A stretch of DNA of 64,000 bases from Odontesthes bonariensis. Its lineage: Eukaryota > Chordata > Actinopteri > Atheriniformes > Atherinopsidae. Below, piece after piece: positions 46,850 to 60,160 of this stretch. The notes beneath the pieces were generated by a model. That model had not been told where the DNA came from. It ran no database searches and saw only the letters and a program-made list of their open reading frames with translations. The stretch's first letter is position 1. Every line of letters begins with the position of its first letter. Location of the stretch: positions 7,230,254 through 7,294,253 of the forward strand of contig NC_134509.1 of NCBI RefSeq assembly GCF_027942865.1. The letters are read 5' to 3'. The position numbers and the translations under genes are program-made.

Positions 46850-47345
46850 ATCAGCTGCTCAGACTTCAGAGGTGTGTCTCCCCAGATGAACCGTGCCTGG
46901 TGTCACGTCTGCATGCACGCACCAACAGACACACACACACGATAATAAAAGGTTATCATCACGGCATATATCTGTCAGACAACTTAACCGAACAATGTTT
47001 TGGCATCCAGTGAGGAACTGGAAGGACAGCAAGCAGTCATCGGGAGTGAGGAATGTCAGTGATAACGCTGATATCTTGCACTCTCTTGGCTCTGTCACAA
47101 ACTGTACGTCTGTCCTCTTAGACAGAAACACTTGACCGCTGCGGCCAGAGGAAATGATCAAGTTTTTCCCCTTATTCACACAAATGCGGTTGTGGAAATG
47201 CGATGAGGGTGCTTGATTAACGCATCCAAGGACAACAAAAAAAAGTGTGACCAGAGTGCATCTGCCTTCCCCTACAAAACGACATTTTTTACGTTGGTGC
47301 TCACTGTACAGACAGCTCTCCTTATTGTCTACGCTTGAGCTTAAC
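46850..47345. repeat. Right copy of the diverged duplication
   Basis: See the similarity to 43375-43620: TGTCACGTCTGCATGCACGC, CA-run, GGTTATCATCAC, GTGAGG...AGGAATGTCAG. Short frames here carry no recognised domain. Confidence 0.45.
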
Positions 47346-47499
47346 ATTTGCTGTAGCTCATCCCGGGTTTGGCTTCATTTCCTCCCGTGAGAATCGGTTC
47401 AGCAACACTTCCATCTGAGACGACCTCTCCTGTCAGAGTCCTGTGTTGTATATATAAATTAAGCTTTCATGATGAAGATGATTTTTAGTCTCCTGGCTA

Positions 47500-47600
47500 A
47501 TTAAGAGCGTTACAGTAATCGAGTCTACTGGAGATGAATGCATGGAAGAGTTTCTCCTGGTCTTTTTGGGAGAGTCAGACAATTTCAGTGTCTGACATGA
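47500..47600 (-). mobile_element. Short L2/CR1-type LINE fragment
   Basis: GCGTTACAGTAATCGAGTCT and the following 60 bases match 41512-41580 of the LINE in cenpm intron 5, in the same orientation, with about 15 percent differences by eye. Confidence 0.7.
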
Positions 47601-48738
47601 CTTCACCATGTGCAATAACTATAATAATTAGCTACTGAGTAGCATTGTAAAGACTGTTTATTGTATTTTTGTACATATTGAGATTTTTTTTTATTTTATA
47701 TTTTTTATTTTATTTATCTTTTCTTTTTTCTGTAATGAGAGCACTGCAACAAAGGAATTTCCTGCGAGGGATTAATAAAGTAATTCTGATTCTGATAATT
47801 AAGGTCGATGTGTTGGTTTTCTTCTGGTAATTGGCTTTCAGATTTCATGTAAATTTGTCAGAAATGTACCGCCAAATTGTTCAGTTAAATAAAGGTTTAA
47901 AAAGAAAAACACCACGTGAAGCAACTTCCCCTGTTGCAATGAGATAACAACTACTTAATTATTCAACCATCTTTGATGCTCTGATGAAGGTTCTGTGCGG
48001 AAACACATAAGCAAATCTCCCTCATGGTGTGAGCTGGGATTGAGATGCATTTTTTGCACCCAAACCCTGGAGTGTACTGTATGTTTAATCAGTTACTGAG
48101 TAAAATGAATATAAGGACAATCAAATTAGAAAGCGATGCAGTTTAGTCTGATTATCAGTTCCCCTCTAATCTGATTCTGAGTTAAACTTTTCAAATCCTG
48201 AAAGTGTTTTTTGTGACACGCTGAATCCTTTAACCTGCTCGGGAGCTCTAATATTCTGTTAATGACATGTGAGGGAAAAACAAAAGGGAAAAACCACCCG
48301 CTCGTAGCTAAGAAACTCATGTGACCTCGAGGGAGTTACAAGTAAAGACGAACCTCGTGCTGAGTAGATTCATAATTCACTGAGAGCAGAAGAATCCCGG
48401 TTTGAATTAAAGAGATGGGTTAGGGAGGAACATTTTGTTTTGTTGAAGTTAGAGGGCTGGACGCTCACAGGATGCGGAGGGAATGATAAGGGCCCTGATA
48501 ATTCCACATCAGGACTGAGCAACGCGGGAGGGTCTTTGGTGACACAGCTGTGGGCACTCGATCCCTCTGAGCTGATGGACTCTCAGACTAGTAGCAGAGA
48601 GATGAGCTTGTGTTTTAAAAATAACGGAAGCACCAACACTAATACTGATTTAGAACTCCAGTCTGAGCGATGCATCGGTGTGTCAGCAAGTGAAACATTG
48701 GGACGACAAAAGGAATGAGCAGAGAAGAGCAACAGAGG
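47601..48738. other. Intergenic sequence
   Basis: T-rich stretch at 47686-47730. An open frame at 48440-48718 (92 codons, Ser/Gly-rich) has no domain I recognise. No gene is supported. Confidence 0.4.
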
Positions 48739-48744
48739 TTTATT
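48739..48744 (-). terminator. Probable myoglobin polyadenylation signal
   Basis: AATAAA on the minus strand, 263 bases past the mb stop. Confidence 0.6.
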
Positions 48745-49006
48745 GGCAAAATGGAGTGATCACTTCCAGCAGATTAAACCTGTTTCTCAAAAATCCACTG
48801 AAACTTGAAAATCTATACGATTTAATGCAGTCGAGTTTCATGAACCAAGTTTTATGAAGCTTATAAGGTTCTTTATGAGTGACGTTACCAAAATCTGCAC
48901 TCTGATTACTAAACATATAGGATACAGAGGAGCTTGCTATCATTATAAAAGTAAAAGGCACTTGCAAGTAGATTTTCTTTTCTTTAAAGCCCAGTGAGCT
49001 CGGTCT

Positions 49007-50915
<1,909 letters not shown>

Positions 50916-51675
50916 GATCTCGGGAGACAGAGTCTGATGAGAAAGAAGTGGATAAAAAAAACATTTAGGATTAAACTTCTGGAAAGAGGACAAAAAATAG
51001 AATCTCCTTACTTTATTACGCTGCTGAGAGTTACACAGAAAGTGTTATCTAGATGTGTGGCGTTGCATTTCTCCTGTTTGATTTGATGGCCCCAGGCCAA
51101 GAGCCACTTGATTCAAGGGCACCTCATTAACAGGCATAGTTACCTCGTTTGCCCTCAGTGTGTCTGTAATGTAATCTTAGTACAGCCCTGTATAATTTAT
51201 TCTAAGTGAAATCAAATGAACGGCTGGTTTGCTCTTGAAGCTGCTTCAGGGCTGCAAAAAGCATGTAAATCGAAAAAGGTTTTTCTTTTGAATACAGGAG
51301 TTTTTATCTTCAAGGACCGTTACCTGTTATCTTTAATTTCTGCTCTGTAAACGTCAGTTTCTTAAGAGCGGAAAATTGCTTATTTTAATTCAGCAAAGTT
51401 GGTATTTTAAAGCACCTTATGTCACAAGGACGTTTCCTATTCACCTTGAATGCTAATCAAATAAAATCAGAGAGGAGTATTTCTTATCTATTAGCAGTTC
51501 TTTATAATGTTTTCTTTTTTTTTTAAATAAACTTCTCCTCAGTCATGGGATTTGTTTTTTACTGTCCATTCTTTCCAAACAAAATATGTTTCATTATTTG
51601 CCGATCTAGCCTAAATCAGCTGATTTTCTATCGAAGATTCAGTGATAAAAACAAACAAAAGAAGGCATCACCTAC

Positions 51676-51730
51676 CTGGATGGTGCTATGAAATATCCTG
51701 TGTGATTATCACTTAATTCTTCTTGGCCTG
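51676..51730 (-). other. mb: Myoglobin 5' untranslated exon (probable)
   Basis: On the minus strand, about 25-30 bases after the TATA box, sequence leads to the donor CATCCAG/GTAGGTG at 51676/51675. It would splice to the acceptor TTTCTCATCAG/ACTCTG just upstream of the ATG exon. The 5' limit is approximate. Confidence 0.6.
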
Positions 51731-51750
51731 GCTTTCCCTCTCAAAGCTGA

Positions 51751-51760
51751 CCTTTTATAC
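51751..51760 (-). promoter_or_regulatory. mb: TATA box of the myoglobin promoter
   Basis: GTATAAAAGG on the minus strand, preceded by purine-rich GGGACAGAGGGAGGGA. A strong TATA box fits a highly expressed muscle gene. Confidence 0.65.
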
Positions 51761-51997
51761 TCCCTCCCTCTGTCCCGCCACCAAACACTCCCATCAGTGC
51801 ACCTCTCTCACTGCACGTCTCTTAAAATGTTCCATGTTTAATCTGGACACCTCTGATTCAGAGCAAACGATGACTGTGAGGGGGTCGTGAAGTGATTACC
51901 TGGGAAATCTTCTCATTTTCTTGTCATGCCCTGCTTAAACATGATCCACTGCATTTATGAAATCATCAGAAAATATATTCAAAGAAAGAAAAATGCT

Positions 51998-51999
51998 CA

Positions 52000-52056
<57 letters not shown>

Positions 52057-52070
52057 GTGTGTGTGTGTGT
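51998..52070. repeat. (GT)n microsatellite
   Basis: Near-perfect GT run with a single GC interruption. A separate (CA)n run follows at 52233-52260. Confidence 0.97.
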
Positions 52071-52649
52071 AGAGGCAGGCGATGCAATGAAATGTGTTTA
52101 GAGAGCTGTTGATTCCACCCTAAAGTAAGTCTGGAGGTTGAAGCTGTTGAATGGCTGAGCTGCAGAACCCTTAAACTTTCTGTGCCCAAGGCCAAACATT
52201 TTATTAATGTACTTATCCTATCCCATAAAAATGCACACACACACACACACACACACACACTCGCGGGAGGTAAATACACCAGTAATACACCAGCAGCTTA
52301 GATGTTTAGTATAAACCAGCAGCAATCGGATCATTAACCATGCATGTAAAATATGCTGTCACGATGCATCATCAGAAATCATGAATTAGTTTGTCTGACA
52401 CACATGGTTTGTTTGATATTCAGGGGATGCTTGAGTTACTTATTGCCCTGTAGCTGTTCAGCGTACGAGCAAGTTCAGCGGTGCAACTTCTGCTCCAGTC
52501 TCACGCAGGTATTTCACTTTTGGTCCCAGGATGAACTCTATTAGAAAAAGTCTGCTCTACAGCTGATGAGGGATGGTTGCTGGAAGTTCCCCCTGTAAGT
52601 GATTGTAATCTGTGAGGCCTTGCATGGCCATTTCCAGCCTAAGCAGCTG

Positions 52650-53162
52650 CAATATTGCTAACCAGAATAAGCCATGTTCCGGGTCGAGCTCTGAGAGCAT
52701 CAGGTGCTACTTTATTAAGTGTTCCTAGGATGAAATATAAAAAGACGGGTGAAGCTGCTTTCTGTTTTTATGCACCAAAAATCTGGAACTTTCTACCAGT
52801 GTACATTCGTCAGTCAACAGATATTACAAACTTTAAAAAGCAACTAAAAACACATCTATACACCCTCGCCTTCTACCAGTTTTATGGATTCTATTATTAT
52901 TATTATTACTATTTGTATATTGCATTTGTTGTTTCTCTATTTTATTGGTAAATAAATTTTTCTGCTTTGTCTTTGGTTTGTGTCTGTTTCCTCCTCGCTC
53001 TGTCCCCCCCCAACATGTTCTATTGTGCTCTGTTTTGTTGTTCTTGTGGTTGTTTTACTTTATTTACTTTGTATATTGATCTTATTTGCAAAGGACTTTG
53101 AGCTACATTTTATGTATGAAAGGTGCTATATAAATAAATTTAATATTATTATTATTATTATA
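52650..53162 (+). mobile_element. L2/CR1-type LINE 3' end
   Basis: The frame 52655-52951 reads ALRASGATLLSVPRMKYKKT, GEAAFCFYAPKIWNFLPVYI and FKKQLKTHLYTLAF, the ORF2 C-terminal signature. The 3' UTR ends with TGAAAGGTGCTATATAAATA and (ATT)n. It is 5'-truncated. Confidence 0.8.
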
Positions 53163-54060
53163 AGCGAAGCTTTGAATGACATATGTTGTTGCATTTTCCA
53201 CTAAAATGATACTTAAACATAAACTAAACTTAGAAATGTAAGTTTATCTTGAAGTCCCATTTATGATCGTCTCTAGTTATCCGATAGCTATCCACAGATT
53301 GTTATTGTATTGTTTTTAAAAAAAAGTTCATTCGGTTCTGGTAGTTTTCTTTTGGACACAGTTTCCTTATTTATTTTTGTAACTTATACAAATATTCACT
53401 GAATTATTGTTCTGATCTTAAGAGGATTAAAAAAATATATCGATAAAGCCATAAAATGAAGGCACGCATTTCTACTAAATATAAAAGAAAAGACCAATTA
53501 TATTATGTTGCATGGTTTTGAATGAGTTTTCAAGTATTCTGATTCTCATTATCAAGCTCTTCTCAAGGTCAGGTTTTGCTTTACACTGCCTGAACTTTCC
53601 TTCTGACCCAACGCAGACCTCTTTTCTAAGAATCATCTGAAGTCCAAGGGTCACTGATTGTAAAGAGAACAAACTGAATCTAAGTCATTCTGGTACCAAT
53701 TATGTTCCGATTCATAAATCAGTTCCAAGCTGCTGAGCTCTTTCTATCATATTGAATTTTGGATCATTTGAGCATTAATCGAGAATCATTCAGAAATTTT
53801 TTTGCTGGGGCTGTTACATTATGGACATATGTGATGTCAACCCTCGCGCATTTTTGTAAGACGTGAGAAGCCAAAGAGGATGGAAACCTCCATTTTAATC
53901 TTCATCAATTCGTTTTCATGCAAAAGTTTGCTGTGATATGACATCATCATCTTTACTGGGCTTCCGTTTGACACATCTGTGCAGGTAAAAGTTGCTGGAT
54001 CCTGAGCAGGTGCTGCACGTGCCCTCTGCTGGTTACGGTGGTAACATCACACTGGGTGAA
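53163..54060. other. Intergenic sequence before serhl
   Basis: A/T-rich, with no gene, RNA gene or repeat family recognised. Confidence 0.4.
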
Positions 54061-54289
54061 AGGTAAGCCCCTCCTCTTCTAAACGCTGATTGGCCCAGAC
54101 CACAGTGTCACATGGAACTCTATCCAATAGCAGATTCAACTGACCTCACGTGGTTTTCAACACCCGGAAAGCATCAGCGGACTTTAAAAAAGGCTTTAAA
54201 AGTTGTCTTTCTCGAAGTTTTTCCCAAAATTTGCTTTTGTTTCATAAGGTTTTGAGTGTATCCGGTTTTCAGCAGATGTGTTCCCCGAG
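54061..54289 (+). promoter_or_regulatory. serhl: serhl promoter region with two CCAAT boxes and an E-box
   Basis: ATTGG (inverted CCAAT) at 54089-54093, CCAAT at 54124-54128 and CACGTG at 54147-54152, with no TATA box. A 9-codon upstream frame starts at the ATG near 54275 and overlaps the main start out of frame. Confidence 0.55.
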
Positions 54290-57196
54290 ATGCAACAAGT
54301 TTTGAAAGGCGTCAGACACATGGCATCCAGTTCAGTGAAACAAGCAGGTAACCACAATCAAGTCAAGTGTTCGTTCGCTTTAAAACTTGCCGAGTCACAG
54401 GAGGGACATGCGGGAAATAATTCTATTCAAAGTGTCCTTTATTAATGATTAAAGTCGCTTTTAAGGTCACATATGAAGAAAAACTTTTAACAGGGTACTT
54501 GCACAAGTCTTGAAAGTCTTAATAAGTATGGAAAATAAAGGTATGTGAAATGAGAAATAGGAAGGTAGGCTATAAAACTATAATTTTACTAACTGGTCAC
54601 GTACTGTATTAGCCTAATGGGATGAGATGTGAGTGAAGAGACTGAATTCTTCATACATTCATTCATCCATCCATTCATTTTTTTTATAGATAGTTTTTGT
54701 GACACTTGTTTGATGTGAAATTCATGTACTTGTGATTTTCACGTTTTGAAACGTTTTCCTCAGTAAAAGCATCATTTACTGTGAATAATGCATTTGTTCA
54801 TTGAATACTAGCCTATAAAAATGAACATTTCTGTTGGTACAATCTCAACCAATGCAGTAGGCAGTAGGCACACAAGTAATACAAACAAAACACGTAGAGG
54901 GAACAACCACAGCATTAAAACCTCTCGTTTAAGATTGCGTTGGCCTTTTGTTGCCCAAACAGCTTTGTCCCGTTGAGCCACGGATCCCAGAAAGTCCTCT
55001 GAAATGTGCCGTGGGCTGGGAAGGAGCTCCAGATCGATGTGTCACAGCTCTGTGCCACAGAAGTCTTATTATGACTGAGAGGTTACCCAGAAACATCTGT
55101 TCATCTGTTTTGGAACTGTACATGCTCGAAGAAGTTCTGGAAAGACATTGTTGCTCTGATATCCAACTATATCCAACCAGATTTCCTTCTTTTCTTTGAA
55201 AATCTTTTGTTTGGTATCACAGATTTCAAGGCGAAAGATTCCTCTCCCACATACCTTATCAGTCTAATACTGTTGCTTGCTAAATTTCATATTCATAAAA
55301 GTAAAATAATGCACAGGAAACCACTTTTTGACCTCTTTGTAATAGATGTAAAATTGTATCTTGACTCAATCTCGAATTCAATTAACAAAAAGGCTATAAA
55401 AACAATAAGTATTTGAAAAGACTATAACTTATTTTTGTAACTCGCATTTACTTGTGTAATTTTTTATTTATTTTTTCTCTCTTCTGTTCTAACAGTTTTC
55501 TATCGTTGTATTTTTTAACTATGTTCTTTTTTCATTTTATGTCCTTTGTTCATTACTGTACGCTATTTCTTTCATGACTACTGTTACTGTGATATTGTGA
55601 AAATAAATAAAGTTTATTAAAAAAAAAAATAATAATAAAATAATATTATGACTGAGAGGAAGGGGAAGTTAAAGAAAAACAGGAAATGAAAATAGGGAAA
55701 TGGTCACGTGAAATACGCCATATTGTGTTTAGTCAAAAAATTCTGGGTTATTATCGCTTTTGAAATGTACGAGGTATGGTTAAACTAATGAACTTTCATT
55801 AATAGTTTCACTTTGTCTCAGTCACCGACAGCAGAGCAAAAAAAGCAAATCCTGTACTTTGACGGGCTGAAATGTGCAAGTCGGTGATCAGAATTGTTGA
55901 TGGTCTGTAAAACGTTTCTTTCCTCCAGTTTCAGACCTCTCTGTGCCGGTGCCATGGGGAAAGATCAGGGGTAAAGCCTGGGGTCCTGATCACGGTCACC
56001 CGGTTCTGTGCCTGCACGGCTGGGCTGACAACTGCGGTACATTCGACACCCTCCTTCCCCTTCTACCAAAAGGTACCAGAAAACACATTTGATCTCACAC
56101 TGCTCATGTAAAACCTTGCTTTGCTCCCCATATTTTCACAGAAATTTTATGTTTTGCCTCAAACTAAAAAGTAAAAACCGAGCCCCCATTTCAGCATTTT
56201 TCTTTTTTAATCAAATTTTACCTGAATTGAATCTAACGCCATTTACTAAGATCTGTGGGGTCTCTGTGACGAACATTCATGCTCTGTCCCTTCGACTGAA
56301 GCCAGCCCGCTCAAATTCAACGTAAAGAAATTTCAAGTGTGATTACACGTATTTGTATATAAGTGGAGGAATGTTGACTCGGTTTCTCTTCGTCCCTCCC
56401 ATCAGAATGCAGATATGTGGCGGTGGACCTGGCGGGTCACGGTCTCTCATCGCATCGGCCGGCTGGAGTTTTGTACGCCTTTCCTTCATACGTGATGGAT
56501 GTGCGCAGAGTCGTTGACGGTGTGTGAGAAGTCGCAGGACACTTTGAGCCACTAGATCAAAGCAAACACAAAGCGTATGCCCAAGAGGCCGGTTTCAATA
56601 TTTCCAGTGAAACTAGGGGCACTTTACACGGAAACGAAAAGGGGTTAAAAACGCAAAACCTTTTTGCGGATGCACTATATCGTTTAGATGGTAACAGCGT
56701 TTTGGGGGCATGAAAACGCAAAAAAGTGAAACTGCCCTCCAGAGTAGAATTCTTGAAAACGCTCCACCGTGTAAAGGATGAAAAACGCAAAACTGCGTTT
56801 ACTCGTCACATAGAAATGACGTGACAAGCATAATAAAGCGCCAGAAAACCGTGGGAAACACATCAGTAGGCTATCAACATGTCCGTCCCTGCGGACTTTC
56901 AACTCGCCTTAGGCGCGGTAATTGACTTTCAAGCGTCATTTCATCAGATAACAGCAATGATGAGCGAGACTAGTAAAGAACAGACCAAAAATATGAACTA
57001 CGTTCTCGAAATTCTTGAAGTTCATAGAGAGAGCAGGCCACCTAGACAGCTGTGGGTGTTTACTGCATCGATAAATATGAAACGTCACACACTTTTGCGT
57101 TTCCGTATGCACGCAGATTTTCACCCTAAAACGCTCGTCTAAACGCAGATTAAAGGTAGCCTAAACGCGGGAGCTCGTACATGTTGGACAGAGTGA

Positions 57197-57234
<38 letters not shown>

Positions 57235-60129
57235 TTCACAAACTTCTGTTTAAGTTGAGCATCTTGAGAAAACTTCTTTAAGAGGGTCTCTTGGATCCCC
57301 CTGATTCAGAGTCCATCACTGTTCATGTTGAAATGAGCTAAGAAAGTGTAGTTGATCTTACGAGAGCTCACACTGTGTATGTGGGTATTGCAGTTCCCAT
57401 GGTAACGCTGGCAACTCAATTCTCAGACTGGTGGGGTTTTAAATGCAGTGCTTGCGACTCGGCTGCAATGCGACAATCGGCCACCAAATATGAGCGTTAC
57501 GCTCGTATGAAAGGTTTTGCATCATTTGTAAACAGCCGAATACTTTCAGGCTTCCAACGTAAGTAGCTTCTGAGAAATTCGTGTCTCTGGTCTGTAGATG
57601 GCGGCAGAGGCGTTAGCGTGTTCGAGCGTGGCGCTGTGTCATCTTCGCTTAAAAAAACGGCTTAGCTAAGTTTGTGTGCAGAAAAGTCCATGAGCCCCTT
57701 ATCTTATAATGTAGCTGTGTTTTCAGCGTTTGTGTAAGTCCTCTGACATCTGAGCGGAAGTCTTCCTCATTCATGCAGTTAGTGTTACACACATTACTCA
57801 TTGCTGTGTGACAGCCAGGATCATAACAGTCTGAACGAGACCGCGAGACCATACGGAAAGCTGCCCCGTGCGGTTCTGATCACATTTGATAACACACGAC
57901 ACATAAACCCATGAATATCTTAAGGCCCTGTCACACTGTTGCGTATGAGAGAAGCGTATGAGTTGCGTATGAAAATTAATCATACGCACGCAAAGTCCTT
58001 GAAAATAAAGAATGACTAGCGTATGAGTAGCATATGAACTGCGCATGCCCAGCGTACGTTTCAACGCGCCTATTGAGAATGAGGAGTCACGTGACTCCGG
58101 TCGGCCATGTTGGCAGAAGACGCTATTGGTTGCCAGGGGCAACGCCATTAACTCAGCAGCCTTTCCACATTGCTCCATTATTGCAGTAGACGACGCGCTA
58201 TCAACATCTCTCGAGACATTCATCTCGATCATGCCTCCCAAGAAGCAATCGTCGTTTGCCCGGCCCTGGGCCGAGGAAAAGGCAAAAAAACACAAGAATC
58301 ATTCTCACCCAAACCTGCTGAAATGCCTGATGCACCTGCGGCTGATGAGTTACATGCTTCTGAGCGATCAAGATCCCCAACTCCTCCTCCTGAGCGCTTC
58401 CGTGAATCGTCAGTTGCCTGCCGCCTCCATCTCCGCCCGTCTGGCGGAGATGGAGGCGGCAGACGGGCGGAGGCTATAAATACGCTAGCTGTACGGTACA
58501 CCTTCATGCCAACATATGGCAGTTTATGTCCAGCGTTCTCGACCTATCAGTAACGTACCTATATCGTACCTCTAGCGTATTCAGCGTATGCTTAGCGTAT
58601 GCTTAGCGTATTAACCATACGCACAAAAGTTTTGAGCATGTTCAAAAATTTATTTCTGCCTCAGCGTATGCCAGCGTATGCCAGCGTGCTTGAAACGTAT
58701 ACAACCTATGCCTAACGTTCCCCTGGCGTATGTCAGCGTATACCAGCGTATGAGTGATAATTTTCATACGCTAGTGCCATATGCAACAGTGTGACAGGGC
58801 CATTAGCTCCAGAGCCTCTTTACAACAGCTGAAAGCAGCGACGGTTCCTTTCAACTCAAAAAAAAAAAGAAATGGTCTCAGTGTTTTGTGATGAGATACT
58901 GAACCGGGTTGATGATGTGTGAAATTACTCCCGCAGCTCTGCAGTGGAGCAGGTTCTCCATCATAGGCCACAGCATGGGTGAGTGCAGCTGCAGACAAGA
59001 ATCAGAGCTTTGGAATGCCTTCGGTGTCGTTTATTCATTTTGCTCCTTTCATTTCAGGTGGCAACATCGCTGGAATGGTAAGTGGTTTTACTATATTAAC
59101 AACGAACATAAAGTTGAAATAATGGTGTTGCATTTGGTGGCATCATCGTCCACATGGTGTTTTCCACAGTTCAGCGCTTTGTATCCCGAGATGGTGGACG
59201 CCCTCATACTGCTGGACTCCTATGGATTCTTACCTACAGATCCGGTACTTTTTCCTCCACATGACGCTACATTTCCCTGATTTAGCAGCCAATCCCACTG
59301 CCTCTTATGGCGCATTTCCACTAGCTCGATACGGCTCGGTTTGGTTGTGTTTCCATTTACAACCGAGTACAGTGGAAACCGCTTATAGTGATCACGTTGG
59401 TCCAGAGCCAATTTGAACGCTATAAGCGGTTGATTACTAAAACCGAATTTGTATTATTTTATTTTTTTTGCTATTTTATTTTTTACTCCCTTGATTCCTT
59501 TCTGGACGTCTGCTTCTGCCTCGCTAGCTAACGTAACGAGTTGACACCAGGCAGCAAGCCGAGATGCTGCGGCGAAGCTTGGCATTCCTCAGGCTACCTT
59601 GTGTAGTCTAATTAAGCAACGAGAGACAGTCATGAATGCTAATGACGGCGCCCGGGAAAAGCACCTGAGGAATGCCAAGCTTCGCCGCAGCATCTCGTTG
59701 GCTCGTTTTTGGTAATTTGTCATACGCCTCGAGGAGACTACGTTTTTCATTCAGAGAAAATGACTTCCTTTTTCCAGCCATGATTCGCGCGCTTGCTGCC
59801 CGGTGTCAACTCGTTACGTTAGCTAGCGAGGCAGAAGCAGACGTCCAGAAAGGAATCAAGGGAGTAAAAAATAAAATAGCTACACGTAGTTTTAAAATAA
59901 TTTTTGCACATGTTTACATTCATAAAATGGCCAAAAATGAACATTATAAGCGGATTTCTTGATTACTATAAACAAATTATTTAAACAGCATTTGTATAGA
60001 AATGATTCTGTCCCAAGCCTTTTGATCTATATAAGCGGTTGATTACTATATCCATGACCACTATAAGCGGTTTATACTTCGTGCCTCCTCGACGTGGGCG
60101 GGGTCGTCGTAACACGGCTGCGCGACCAG

Positions 60130-60160
<31 letters not shown>

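Noticed and set aside
48440-48718. 92-codon frame near the mb 3' end
   Set aside because: No domain, no splice context and biased low-complexity composition; not enough to call a gene.
58045-58553. Two overlapping frames of 127 and 144 codons
   Set aside because: They lie wholly inside the GCGTATG-rich MITE and partly read its hairpin; possible transposon debris but no recognisable protein.
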